Assembly: GCA_003996215.1 (NCBI GenBank)
Contig: QJPP01007526.1
Location: forward strand, 1,736,001-1,800,000
Direction of reading: 5' to 3'
Source of the DNA: Jaltomata sinuosa
Taxonomy: Eukaryota > Streptophyta > Magnoliopsida > Solanales > Solanaceae
DNA: 64,000 nt
Shown here piece after piece: positions 10,940-21,697 of this stretch (within the stretch, counting starts at the first letter, position 1; each line of letters begins with the position of its first letter). A model generated the notes under the pieces. The model made no database searches and was not told where the DNA came from. It saw nothing but the letters and a program-made list of their open reading frames with translations. Position numbers and translations under genes: made by a program.

Positions 10940-12806
10940 ATGGAAGATAAGAACAAGGCTAACCCAAAAAAATTCGTCAATCCAAAAAAAAAAAAGCTCA
11001 ATACTTCTGAAAGACCCACTGGGATCGTGATAGCTGATGAGCCCCCGCGAGCTTATATCCCACCACGAGCCTCACTTTCAACTACTCACTCGGTACATCA
11101 GTCACATAATGCCTCTACTCGCGTGACTTCACTTTCTGGTGATTCTATATTTGTTCCCGTCATGGTACCCATATCAGATTACCAAACACTGCAGGGTTAT
11201 TCCCATCTTGATCATCAGTCTACCTTGCCATCAGCCAGCACTAGTCAGTCCAGTGCTACTAGTGGATCAGTTGGACTTTCAGGTCTTCGTCTTGGATCCC
11301 GTGGCTCGGATTCTACTCCCACGACTGAGCACTTAGGTGCACATGGTCCACGACTAGGTGGTTTACAGCCAGGCGATAGAGACTATACTTGGAGACTCAT
11401 TATCGAGCCTAAAGGATATAGGTATTATTCAACTATATTACATCTTCTTTTTATATGTTTATCCTTTAATCTTTTAATTTTTGAATTTATATTCCAAGTG
11501 TTTAATCTTGTATTGCAGGTTATTTCCGGATGAAGGAATGACAAAAATAATCATTGAGTGCATCAGATCATTTTATAATGATATGCACCCGACTTGGGGT
11601 TCGATACCAATTAATATCCAAGGACAGATCTTCATGAAATTTAGGGTAAAAATATTTATCAATTAAATTCACATTATATACATTTAAATTCGCTATACAT
11701 TTCTAGAATAAATATTTAACTATTTTCTATTGCAGAAATCTTACGTATGGACTCCCGAGCATGAGAATAAAGTTCAAAGTATCTTCAAATATAGAGATGG
11801 GAAGACGCTTAGTGACCTATTTTCTGATTGTCAGACAGACAAGAGAGTTTCATATTTTATGATGCCAGATATATGGGCTAAGTTATTGGATTTCTGGAAA
11901 ACTGATGAAAAATTTCTTAAGAGAAGAGAGATCGGGAAGAAGGCTCGAGCATCGGAGAAGGGAGGTTCTCTGAACACTGGTGGGGCCATTAACCAACTTA
12001 CTAGGAAGAAGATAATGATATATTTTATTAATTCAGTTAAATAAAATTTTCCTTTTTGATAAGTAGCTTTTGGAGATTAATAATCACATTATATGCATAT
12101 TGTTTGCAGGAAAAAGACTAGGGTAGGCCTGTGACTCAGGAAGAGTTATTCAAGGTTTGTCACACAAAGACACCAAAAAATTTCATAGATGAAGAAAGTT
12201 GGTGTGAGACACGTGCTCAACAGACACATGTAAGAACTGCATTCCAACTATTTTTTTTTCCTTTTATCTATTATATTCTTATAGTAAGAGTTCCTCATTT
12301 AATTATAAGAGTCGTTTGTGCAAAGAATTCAGGAGTAACGTAGTACTCAACCTCCTGAAAATCAGGACACATCGCTTACAGATGAACAAGTTGAACAATT
12401 TTGGCGAGAAAGTGCGAGTGAACCAGTAAGAGGTTCAGTCTATGGTTACACAAAAAAGGCTTATGCAGAGAAAAAGCCCTGGTTTTATTGTCCATCATCT
12501 TCAGGCTTCGATAATATGGATAAAGCGACCGTATTTGTAATGGAGGAGAAGATATCTCTGCTCACTGTCGAGCTTGTTGCATCAACCGAATGGGAGAAGA
12601 AAAGAGACGAGCAAATTGCACAAATTGCAGCAGCAAAATAAATAGAGAACAAGAGGTATGCGAAGCTTCAGTCCCAGTTAAAATCTCTTTTTCAGTCGGG
12701 AAAGATTATTCCTCAGTGTTCCAGTGATAGACGTCGAGGCCTAGTGGATGAGTCCGATACCGAAGGTAAGGAGGGTGAGGAGGGTGAGGATGCTGATGAT
12801 GAGTAG
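10940..12806 (+). pseudogene. TnpA-like gene (plant Transposase_24 type) of the CACTA element
   Basis: Exon 1 is 10940-11421 (lysine-rich start NPKKKKLNTSERP, then a Ser/Thr/Pro-rich stretch, ending near YTWRLIIEPKGYR). Intron 11422-11518 has GT...TATTGCAG; exon 2 is 11519-11645; the next intron is 11646-11735; exon 3 starts at 11736 (KSYVWTPEHENKVQSIF). The splices keep frame. The Transposase_24 core (DLFSDCQTDKRVSYFMMPDIWAKLLDFWKTDEKF) is clear. Further exons at about 12111-12233 and 12333-12806 contain GRPVTQEELFKVCHTK and an acidic C-terminus (EGEEGEDADDE, stop 12804-12806). Stops at 12118-12120 (TAG), near 12335 and near 12640 (TAA) break it. The family binds subterminal repeats and assists excision. 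Exon limits in the second half are approximate. Confidence 0.8.
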
Positions 12807-13019
12807 TTGTACCTAGCTACCAGACATTTTGGACTTAATATATATAGTTTGTAAACTTTTTAGATTGTTTGATCGCATTTTAAGTTTAATTTGAATGATT
12901 TTAAGTTTAATTTGAAGTAGTAAAACGTAAATGTAAAAAAATATCGTGTTAACAGCTATTTGAGCTGGTTTGGTTGAATATGTGCATTATCAAATATGCA
13001 GGTGGCAATTCAAATTGCA
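12807..13019. other. 3' region downstream of the TnpA-like gene
   Basis: AT-rich, with a short duplication of TTTTAAGTTTAATTTGAA at about 12889-12918. Probably the transcript's 3' UTR. No ORF. Confidence 0.4.
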
Positions 13020-13682
13020 GCGATTTTCAATAAACCGACATCAGGTAGTCGATTTTTTTAATAAATTTTTTCAGAAAACTTATCTCAAAAAGTCGGAATC
13101 GCTTAAAATAAAAAAATAAATTTAAATAATACCAACCTCAGGAGGTCAAAATATTAGAAAAATAATAAATTAAAAATTCAGTAATACCGACTTCCGAAAG
13201 TCGAAAAATTAGAAAAATAATAAATTAAAATTAAACAATACCGACTTCAAGAGGTCGAAAAATAAGAAAAATAATAAATTAAAAATTAAATAATACTGAC
13301 TACAGGAGGTCGAAAAAACAGAAAAATAATAAATTAAAAATTAAACAATACCGACTCCAAGAGGTCGGAAAATCAAAAAAAAAAAAAATTAAAAGAAATC
13401 GACCTCTAGATGTCGGAAAGGAAAACAATAAATAAAATTATAATTAAATAAAACCGATATCAGGAAGTCAAAAATAAAACAAAATAAAAAAATATTAAAT
13501 TCTTAATTTTTGGATTTAAAATTAAAACCGACATTCGGAGGTCGGTAAATACCGACCTCTCGATGTCGGTATAGAAAAGCGACCAAGCTTTTTTCGACTA
13601 GAGCTTTTGAGTCGGTTTTGAGTCGATTTTTCGGGGAATATCGACCTCAGGATGTCGGTTTTTTGAGGTCGATTTTTCCTAT
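13020..13682. repeat. Right subterminal palindromic repeats of the CACTA element
   Basis: About a dozen copies of the same palindrome seen at the left end, spaced about 50-60 bp (for example near 13187, 13240, 13352, 13400, 13531 and 13553). Several have a decayed second arm (AGGTCGAAAA). Confidence 0.8.
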
Positions 13683-13695
13683 TTTTTTAGTAGTG
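13683..13695 (-). repeat. CACTA right terminal inverted repeat
   Basis: TTTTTTAGTAGTG, exact reverse complement of the left end, followed by the second GCA of the target duplication. Confidence 0.95.
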
Positions 13696-13698
13696 GCA

Positions 13699-14252
13699 AT
13701 AGATGTCCATAGCAGTGCCCTGCATACTCTCCCTTGTGCCTTCCTAACCATTTTTGTCCGAACTCCTTATAGCGTCAAGTTTCGGGGGTTGATTTGCAGA
13801 CATTGTAGTAACTCCTTTAGGCATGCCTGGGTGAACACACACTCAAAGTAAATGTGTTCTATTGTTTCAGCCACTATCCCACATAACAAACACTTCTCAT
13901 CCTGTCCAATACACATTTTTAGTAGCTTATTCCGAGTCTGCAATCTTTTGTGCATTGCTAACCAACAGATCATGCTATGCTTAGGCACATTGGTGGTATT
14001 TCATACTCCTCTCCAATCACGTTACTAATCTCGTGTACCCATCTGCCACTGGTACCCACGTTAAAATTTTCTTGGATGATATTGGCACGCCAAGATAATA
14101 GAACTGTAGTTTTCCAGATGTGTAGCCTGTTAGTTCACATAAATCATTTAGTACTTGCCCCTCTATGTTCGCAGTAAAAATGTTAGATTTAGTCACATTA
14201 GTGCACAATCCTGACGAATCAGAGAAAGCCTTTAGTCCCCTCAACGCCATGA
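13699..14252 (-). pseudogene. LINE ORF2 remnant: reverse transcriptase end joined to zinc-knuckle region
   Basis: On the minus strand, 14250-14017 reads the region just after the catalytic box of an L1-type reverse transcriptase (DSSGLCTNVTKSNIF, FYYLGVPISSKKI). It then jumps directly to the C-terminal zinc-knuckle domain (13988-13767: PKHSMICWLAMHKRL, CLLCGIVAETIEH, ending at a TAA). The usual stretch of some 150-200 residues between these parts is missing, so the copy has an internal deletion. The zinc-knuckle pattern CX2C...HX4C is intact. After the TAA the same frame runs on through 13699 and into the piece beyond the CACTA element. Non-functional. Confidence 0.8.
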
Positions 14253-14500
14253 CATTGTTTATATAAATATTATTATGGTTAAATCAGCTTTAAATCGTCT
14301 AGTGAACGACTGAGGTTACTAATCTCTTCATCATTGGGTTTTTAAGCTGTGAAATTAGGGAGTTTATCCGGTGACGTGAGGATTCCCAACGATCAGTTAT
14401 TCGAATCGTAATTGCTATAGAGATCCGCTTCCGCCGGGCAGGACTAGATTAGTCTCTAAACTAGCATTTAATCGAATGATTACACAAGAAAAATAGGAAA
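14253..14500. other. Unassigned AT-rich sequence left of duplication unit A
   Basis: No ORF, no clear element ends. A moderately GC-rich patch at 14390-14450 is not recognised. Confidence 0.3.
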
Positions 14501-16470
14501 GCAAATAAGTAATAAAAAAAGTACACAAACTTTTACATATATATAAGATGAACGAAAATTAACAATCCCAATTCTTCATAATATAAATTTCCATAACGAT
14601 GTGGCTCCTTATTTTAAAGAATAAAGTTAAATGTCGGAATTTATAGTTGCATTTTAGTTCTTTTCTTCAAAATTTGAAAACACAGAGTATCTTAAAAATA
14701 GAATTAAAAGAATAGTTAAAAACTTGAATCGAATCAGTTCAAGGCTTTTCTAAAAGAGAAACTTCCATGAACACCAACTAATAGAAATTTAATGAGGTCT
14801 TCATATCAATACTTTGCATAATTACAATCTGTACCAATACTTTCTATATCAATTGTATTTCATGGCATACAAATATAAATACAAGCATACAAATACAAAT
14901 AGAGTTATCTCGGCATACAATTACAAATTCATTAGAGTAATTTCGGCATACAAATACAAATTTATATTGTATATTTTGTGAAATCTCGGCAAACAAATAT
15001 AAATACAGACATACAAATACAATTCATACAAAAATAAATAGCAATAATTTCAAACGCTCTGCAAAATATAATTGAATTATTGTTGATATAGAGTGTAATT
15101 CGATATGAATATTTGGTACGTTGTGTAATAAGTTTTCCTTTTTAGAATAAGTTTTCACTTTTGTGTCTTTTAACTTCGAATAAATAATTAACACTACTCC
15201 AAATACAATTGATTTGAGATCCCCTAATGAGAATATTACCATCTATCTTCTTTTTTTTCTCAATAATTGTACTCGTTTTCTTCCCCTTTTTGCTAATCCG
15301 AGCAAGTAGATTACTCTTTTATATTTATTTTTATCGTTTTTCCACCTAATGAATACGTGCCTCTTCTTTCATTTAAATATTTATAAGTAAAAAAAAAAGA
15401 TACTATTCAATGATTGGATTCTAGTACTACCACCTACATGGAGGATTCCATTTGCTTCATCCAACAACTTTGACATTTTAATTGACAAAACAATTAATTA
15501 TTAGCATAACTTAATCACCGACAAAGGTCAAATTACTAATGTCCTTATAAGATTCCATTAGTTAAACTAAATTAATATTTTTAATGGTCCTAAAAGATAT
15601 GGATATATAAACAAGTACAGAACTTACCTACATTGACCTAGTCAAGCATTATTATACCTACATATTTATTAGACAAATAATTGTCCAAACGAGTCACTTT
15701 ATAATTTATACTCTCTCAGTTTCAATTTGTTTATCATATTTTGACTTAACATAAAATTTAAGAAATTAAAAAAAAACTTTAGAAACTTGTGGTTTTAAGC
15801 ATGTCATGTGGAAAGTTGAAAGTTGAAATTAAAAAGTTGTTATATAAGGAAAAAGACATTCTTTTTTAAGCAAATTAAAAAAGACAGTAAGATAAATTAA
15901 TTAAAACTAAGGAAGTAATATTTAATGTGTAGGTTGGTTGTAATTTCCTATTACTACATGAGTAACAATATTTTCTCTAATTACATAGTTAATTGAGGCT
16001 GAGCTGAAGAATAATGGTAGAGATTGTACTAACCATTTTTAGAGTCAAAAGGTGGATTAATACGTGGCTTCATTATTTAAAAAGTCACTATTTTTTTATT
16101 GAAATTTTTCATTCAAAAATGTTCAATGGCTTTTCTGATTTTTCACAAAAATTCTGATTGAATCAGTGAGAAAAGAAAAAAATAATAGTGTTTTAACACG
16201 GAAAAATTAAGAAGTTTCTCAGTATTTTGATAAGAATATATTTTTCACCATGCGTTTTTTCAATGAGCTGATTCGATGAGAATGAAGTGGGAAAACATAT
16301 TTTATAACACAATTTTTTCATTAACTCGTGACGAAAAAAACCTTTATTTCTAGTAATTCTTTTACACGATAGCATGACTAAATCCTTGGTGACCAATTTA
16401 TTCAATTGAGTAAGGTTAGCATATCTTAACCTCTTATTTCTAAAAAAATGGGTCATCGTCTAGCACACTT
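14500..16470. repeat. Left block of duplication unit A
   Basis: Shares collinear sequence with about 31440-33230 (unit B) and 58540-59960 (unit C). All three contain an ATATAAGATG(G)A-AATCAAT stretch, TACTCGTTTTCTTCC, ACCTACATGGAGGA, CAACTTTGACATTTTAATTGACAAAACAA and TAACTTAATCACCGACA in the same order. No gene is seen. At 14870-15020 it also holds a local array of GGCATACAAATACAAAT-type units. In units A and B this block lies on the 3' side of a minus-strand extensin gene. Confidence 0.75.
15711..15915. mobile_element. Stowaway-like MITE, present only in unit A
   Basis: Ends CTCTCTCAGTTTCAATT and AATTAAAACTAAGGAAG are imperfect inverted repeats resembling the common CTCCCTCCGTTT terminus, flanked by TA dinucleotides (15709-15710 and 15916-15917). 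Units B and C lack it at the matching place (about 32310 and 59930). About 205 bp, non-coding. Confidence 0.7.
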
Positions 16471-16906
16471 AAACTGGTAAATTTATTTTCTGGAACTCGG
16501 AAGAGACAAGACATATACATTGTAAACATGGTTATGTCTTGTTACTTGAGCACAATTTCTCCTGAATTGGAATTAGTAAATCAAACAGCGTTTCGAAGTG
16601 TTTCCTATCTTGTTTTCTCTGTCACACATTTTAGAAAAGTGCTCAAAAATTGTGTTTAATACCACCTACGAAAAAAATATCATATGAATGTAGAAAAATA
16701 TAATTTGGATGAAATAGAAATATTTCTTTTTCATTTTTATTTACCCAGTTCATATCTTTGTTTCGTGTCTTGTAGCTCTTTGTGAGCAGGTTTATGTACT
16801 TTTTTTTTATGGGTAACGTTTTGACATCCTTCTATCCAATAACCTACTGACTATTGTACTGATTGACCACTTTCTTGTCGGTGACTTATAAATCTTACCT
16901 ATGATG

Positions 16907-17281
16907 TGTTGAGATCGAAATCAAGAGGGCGTCATGCGTAAGCTTATAATTGCAAATCTTGAAGGCGATAAATCAGATGACAAAGAAACTATAATAAAAA
17001 GCATAGTATTCGATATGATTTGGCCAATTGATTGACCTACATATGAAAAACTAATATTGAAAAGCATAAAAACTACTGAGAGAAAATCTCCTCTCAGTAT
17101 GAAAAGTAAAGATCTTCTGTTTATAGAAGTCCAAAACTTCTCATCCAAGAAAGAATTAACCAATTATGGAAGAGATTTTTTCCTACACGTAAACTTTTTC
17201 CACCAAAAAAAACTTTTTTGAAGTAAAACACAATTATGATATAATTCAGATAAAATAGGAAATTCAGGGCAAACCCTAACA
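16907..17281 (-). repeat. Solo LTR 1 (copia-like), TSD TGATG
   Basis: On the minus strand it starts TGTTAGGGTTTGCCCTGA and ends CAACA. The flanks carry TGATG on both sides (16902-16906 and 17282-17286). No internal region or second LTR is adjacent, so it is a solo LTR left by recombination. Same family as 19883-20304 and related to 21229-21697. Confidence 0.9.
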
Positions 17282-17286
17282 TGATG

Positions 17287-18097
17287 ATAATTTAATTTCA
17301 CCTTTCTTGCCGTTATCAAAAGTCACACATCCTTCCTGGAAGAGCTGTTAATTAGTGAGAGAAACTTTTTCTTATTATCAGGCATATGCCTTGAACGATC
17401 ACTATCTAGATATTAAAGTTGGTAGCTTCCTTTGACTTTAACCTGCAAAAAAAATCATAGATTAGACTTAGGAACACATATACAACTTGTTTTCTTTCTT
17501 TGAGTAAGAGGATAAGTCACATGACTTTTAGTCTCGTTTGACATCACAAACTTTCATTTATTTTCAATTGCTTTAACCAAAGCTGAGTACTCATTTTTAT
17601 AAGTGTTCTGTGTTATCACAGTGTGCACAACGTATTCTCAATCAGACATACATAATTTTTTTGTAAAAAAAAAAAATGAAGTTAATATGAAATTAAAAAA
17701 CTAATCGACTGCGATCTGTTTTGCTTTTCTTAGTAGTGCATGTGTTACCAAAATTGATAAAAACTAATATGAAGTTAATTTAGTTCATGATTTTTTTTAT
17801 TTCTTCCAAATGTTGATACCGCTTTCAAAAAAAAATATTGTGTATGCCATCGACTTTAGAGAGGTCAAATCGGCCACATTAACATTATCTTCTGGAGAGA
17901 TAATTCATCTCATATCCACAAACTGCTCAACAACACTCGAACAAGTAGGCCAAGACCAATGTTGTCAATAAGCTAAGGAGTGACGATTTTCACTCCCTCA
18001 GAGGCGAACAACTCTAGGACAAGACCAATTGTGCTCATCTATGAGCTATCTTGAAGTATCAACTTTAATTTATTGTCACTTTCTTTTTGATAATACT
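17287..18097. other. AT-rich spacer
   Basis: I see no gene, terminal repeats or long ORF. Short A and T runs only. Confidence 0.4.
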
Positions 18098-18105
18098 ATT
18101 GCAAT

Positions 18106-18673
18106 TAGGGATGATAATGGGACGAGGCAGGTTATAGTATTTGCGGGTGTGGGCGGGTTCAAAAAACTTTTATAAATAAATTACGCGGGGCGGGGCGGGT
18201 TATGGGTGGGGGATTTTGGAAAAAAAGTTTTGTCGGTTGCTGGAATTATCAAGTTTATATCTTCTATTTTACTCTTCAATAATGGTTTCGTTAATAATTA
18301 ACCCAGTGAATTCAATAGAGTAAATATTAGATTACTGTTATGTGTGAACATAATTTAAGAAAACATGTAACTAAAAAAATAAGAAATACAATAAGTAACA
18401 ATCTCAATCAAGAAAATAACTGTAGATATGAACTAAAGCAAAAAGAACAAATAATTGAGAAGAAAACAGAATTAGCAGTTAGCACAAAAATGAAAAAAGA
18501 ATTTTAGAAATAACATATTATACCGAATTAGTTAAAAGAAGTAAGAAAAATTAAGTGGGGCAAATTCAAAATAACAAATTATGCCATGCAGGGCGGGGCA
18601 GGTTGAAATCATCGTGGGTTTACGCGGATTCTGCCCCACAACCGCTCGGCCCCGCGCCCCATCGTTATCCCTA
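18106..18673. mobile_element. Non-autonomous hAT-type element, TSD ATTGCAAT
   Basis: Begins TAGGGATGATAATGGGACG and ends with the imperfect inverse CGCCCCATCGTTATCCCTA. It is flanked by a perfect 8-bp duplication ATTGCAAT (18098-18105 and 18674-18681). The G+C-rich ends (GGGGCGGGGCGGG) and AT-rich middle are typical of a widespread plant hAT family. No ORF; 568 bp. Confidence 0.85.
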
Positions 18674-18903
18674 ATTGCAATTTAGTTGTTGAAGTTAACT
18701 AACATGGTTTACTAGGTTCTCATCTTGTACAACAATGTCCGGGATTCTGCTGTCCTTCTACAAATTACACTTCTCAATCAGTAATAATAAAATTTTGACT
18801 TTGATTTGATTTAGAAAAAAGAGTCACCATTTCCTTATTTAAACTCTTATGCAAATTGGTCTGATGTGCAGCTATTGAGTCATGTACTCCTAAACTCTCG
18901 ATC

Positions 18904-19458
18904 AAGATGGTGCAATGGCATAAACCAAATAACTTCTTCAAACTTAATGTTGATGGATGCTCTAAAGGCAACACTGACAGAGCCAGAGGAGATGGGATTT
19001 TAAGAGACCACTTTGGCCATATGGTGATGGCCTTCGCTGAATTTTATGGTCAAGGAAGCAACAATGTGGCCTAGGCTAAAGCCATCCTCACAGGAATACA
19101 ATGGTGCAACTGGAACAACTACACACACATTGTTATTGAGTCTGATTCACTGATCATTATTAACATGATCAAGAAAGAGATCAAGCTATCATGGCAAGTA
19201 AAGGACATTATTCAACAAATATGGAATTTCAACATCTCGGGCAACTTCAAATTTCAACATTGCCTAAGAGAGGGTAATATGATTGCAGACTTCCTTGCTA
19301 ATTGGGGAAAAAAAGATGGGAGATCTATATTATTCACTCAAGTTGTTTCTTTACCGTCTAAAGTTAGAGCTCATATAAAGAATGACCAAATAGGCCTCTC
19401 ATGTCTCAGAATTAGACATATCAAAGGTCAATATAATTTTGTACAAACTAATTCATGA
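18904..19458 (+). pseudogene. RNase H-like domain of a LINE ORF2
   Basis: Frame 1 reads WHKPNNFFKLNVDGCSKGN, a typical plant LINE RNase H start with the first catalytic Asp. It continues through IVIESDSLIIINMI (third acidic position) to FQHCLREGNMIADFLANWG (last Asp). The second acidic residue, the Glu normally in an AEA motif, is replaced by a TAG stop at 19072-19074 (VA-stop-AKA). The longest uninterrupted part is 19165-19458 (97 aa). The domain would remove the RNA strand after target-primed reverse transcription. It is inactive here. Upstream reverse transcriptase is absent, so the copy is 5'-truncated. Confidence 0.8.
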
Positions 19459-19585
19459 TTAGCCTCTTTCATCGTGAATTTTTGTTCTTCAAAACTTTTG
19501 CTGCCTATTTTAGTATAGGGCATACTCTTCACAAGGATGAACTCTTCATCCTCATTGTATCTCAAGGAGGTTTGGACAAAAAGCC

Positions 19586-19854
19586 TGTTATGTTTTTTTG
19601 GAGATTTTGGAGAGAGATGCAAACAATAAAATAGAAAATATGAATGAAAACTTTCTCATATTAATTTCATTAATAATAAGCCTTTATATAGGCACATAAA
19701 CAAAGTAGTAGACTCCTCCTATATCTAAAGTACTAAACTCTTATTAAAACTAATAAACTGAATATTCAACTAAATCAATAATTAGACTCCTCAAATAACT
19801 AAACAACTAATTATTCTAGAAACTATATAGCAGTAACAGATGCAATATCCAACA
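19586..19854 (-). repeat. 3' LTR of the TRIM-like element
   Basis: 269 bp; one difference noticed from the partner LTR (AACTATATAG here, AACTATGTAG in the other). Confidence 0.9.
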
Positions 19855-19882
19855 CTCCTCCTTGCTTCTGTTGCTGCAATCT

Positions 19883-20304
19883 AGTTGGGTTCCAAATTGA
19901 GAGGGCGTCATGCGGAAGCAAACAAAATAAACTTTTGTTGATGATAAGTTCAAGAACAAAAAAAAGCTATAAAAAAGACTTTATGATATATGATATGGGT
20001 TTGGTCAATTGACTATATATGATATTGCTAATAAAAATAATATATTATTGTAAAACTATTGAGAGAATAAATCTCCCCTTAAAAAAACTCTCTAAACAAC
20101 TACATTGTGGATGTTATTGTATACTGTTTGAGAAGAACATGTCTTCTATTTATAGAATTACAAGACTTCTCTTCCAAGAAAATGATAGATATTGTAGAGT
20201 TCTTTTTCACCAAGAAAATCTTTTCCATCAAGAAAACCTTTTTGAATCAGAACACAATTGTGTAGAATCCAATTAAGGTAGGAAATTCAGGGCAAATCCT
20301 AACA
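19883..20304 (-). repeat. Solo LTR 2 nested inside the TRIM-like element, TSD AATCT
   Basis: Minus-strand start TGTTAGGATTTGCCCTGA; the far end has a decayed terminal base (CCCAACT instead of CCCAACA). Flanked by AATCT at 19878-19882 and 20305-20309. Aligns along its length with solo LTR 1, including AGAGGGCGTCATGCG near its edge. Confidence 0.9.
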
Positions 20305-20399
20305 AATCTCCCCTTGACCTGAATTTTCTGGCAAAATAATCTTCATCTTCTTCTTCACATCATCTTCATCTATCACTGCTGCTTACCATGATTAAAAAT

Positions 20400-20645
20400 T
20401 GATATGGGTTAAAAATTAGAGCCCTTTGTGTTAAAGTAAGCACGGGTTAATAATATTGGAGCCCTGTATTAAAAGTGAGCAGGGTTGAAAATTGAAGCCT
20501 TGTGCATTAAAAGTAAGCACATGTTGAAAGTGGAGCTCATGCGTTAAAAGTATGCATGAGTTGAAAGGAACCCAAGCGTTAAAAGTTAGCAGGGGTTGAA
20601 AGTTGAAACTCATGCGTCAAAGTAAGCATGAGTTGAAAATTGATT
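20400..20645. repeat. Degenerate tandem repeat in the TRIM-like internal region
   Basis: About six to seven units of roughly 35-40 bp built on GTTAAAAGTAAGCA...GGGTTGAAAATTGGAGCCC. A second short array on CATTGGATCGTTGGACC lies at about 20805-20890. Confidence 0.7.
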
Positions 20646-20887
20646 TTACTTTAAAGATGGAGCAGCAAGATTGTTGAAAATCTGATTGAAACTTTATCTC
20701 CACATGTAGTATTTCAGACTCTTTTTTTTTTTTTTGACAAAAAAAACTCTTCATTATCTTCAACTTGATCTGAACCCGCCTTGAATCTGTCTTCAACTTC
20801 GTTCACCCATTGGATCATTGGCTCATTGAATTGTTGGATCGTTGAACCCATTGGATCGTCTGGACCATTGGACCCATTGGATCGTTG

Positions 20888-20899
20888 GCTCTGATACCA
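20888..20899 (-). other. Primer binding site of the TRIM-like element
   Basis: Minus-strand TGGTATCAGAGC, complementary to the 3' end of initiator methionine tRNA, one base inside the 5' LTR. Confidence 0.9.
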
Positions 20900-20900
20900 C

Positions 20901-21169
20901 TGTTATGTTTTTTTGGAGATTTTGGAGAGAGATGCAAACAATAAAATAGAAAATATGAATGAAAACTTTCTCATATTAATTTCATTAATAATAAGCCTTT
21001 ATATAGGCACATAAACAAAGTAGTAGACTCCTCCTATATCTAAAGTACTAAACTCTTATTAAAACTAATAAACTGAATATTCAACTAAATCAATAATTAG
21101 ACTCCTCAAATAACTAAACAACTAATTATTCTAGAAACTATGTAGCAGTAACAGATGCAATATCCAACA
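20901..21169 (-). repeat. 5' LTR of the TRIM-like element
   Basis: 269 bp, adjacent to the primer site; ends abut the AAGCC duplication. Confidence 0.9.
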
Positions 21170-21228
21170 AAGCCACCTCTTGTACTTAAATTTTTGGATG
21201 TGAAATCTACAGGTTGGGGTCTATACCT

Positions 21229-21697
21229 TGTTGGGTATTTGCCCTGATTTTCTAACCATAATTAGTTATTCCTTTTTGTAAAAGGAAAACACAAATCTTC
21301 CATAATTGGCTAGTCCTTTTTCTTGTAGGAAAAGGTTTATGACTCTATAAACAGAGGTTCATTCCTTCTAACTTGGTAGCATCCACAATGTAGTCTTAAG
21401 AGCTTTGAGAGTTTTATTTAAGGGGAGAACTTGTGAGTCACAAGTGTTGCAGTATCACTTGTGTGAACCTCCTTTTTTATTCTGGGTGAATTTTGTGAGG
21501 TTGTTTCTCTCGATATGTTGTATTCTCTTTTATATAGTGGATTGCTCATCTCTTGTTGTGGATGTAGATCGATTGACCGAACCACGTTAAATTATTGTGT
21601 CTCTTGTGGTATATTTCTCGTTTGTCTTCTTACTTGGTGTCTATCGAGAATTGCTTTGCTACCTTCCGCATGACACATAATTATTTCGGTCCTAACA
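21229..21697 (+). repeat. Solo LTR 3, TSD TACCT
   Basis: Starts TGTTGGGTATTTGCCCTGA and ends TTTCGGTCCTAACA. Both flanks are TACCT (21224-21228 and 21698-21702). The opening and the TTCCGCATGAC motif near the end relate it to solo LTRs 1 and 2, in the opposite orientation. Confidence 0.9.

Larger units (their letters stand above)
1792..13695. mobile_element. CACTA (En/Spm-type) DNA transposon, complete ends, 11.9 kb
   Basis: The left end is CACTACTAAAAAA (1792-1804) and the right end is its exact reverse complement (13683-13695), a 13-bp perfect terminal inverted repeat. Both flanks carry GCA (1789-1791 and 13696-13698), the 3-bp target duplication expected for CACTA elements. Inside are palindromic subterminal repeats at both ends, a first exon and long intron, then a TNP2-like and a TnpA-like gene, both with lesions. 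Identical ends suggest fairly recent movement, but the decayed transposases mean it probably moved using proteins from another copy. It interrupts a LINE ORF. Boundaries are seen directly; the superfamily follows from ends, TSD length and gene content. Confidence 0.95.
19586..21169 (-). mobile_element. TRIM-like non-autonomous LTR retrotransposon, complete, TSD AAGCC
   Basis: Two direct LTRs of 269 bp, nearly identical (19586-19854 and 20901-21169), each TGTTATG...TCCAACA. Read on the minus strand, the LTR at 20901 is the 5' LTR and is followed after one base by TGGTATCAGAGC, the initiator-Met tRNA primer site. A purine tract (AAGCAAGGAGGAG) precedes the 3' LTR. AAGCC is duplicated on both sides (19581-19585 and 21170-21174). 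There is no coding capacity. With a nested solo LTR removed it is about 1.16 kb, in the TRIM size range. Confidence 0.9.

Noticed and set aside
18774..18974. 66-aa minus-strand ORF
   Set aside because: Shadow of the plus-strand RNase H region.
19883..20304. Considered as coding or internal sequence of the TRIM-like element
   Set aside because: Its own AATCT duplication and match to solo LTR 1 show it is a later insertion.
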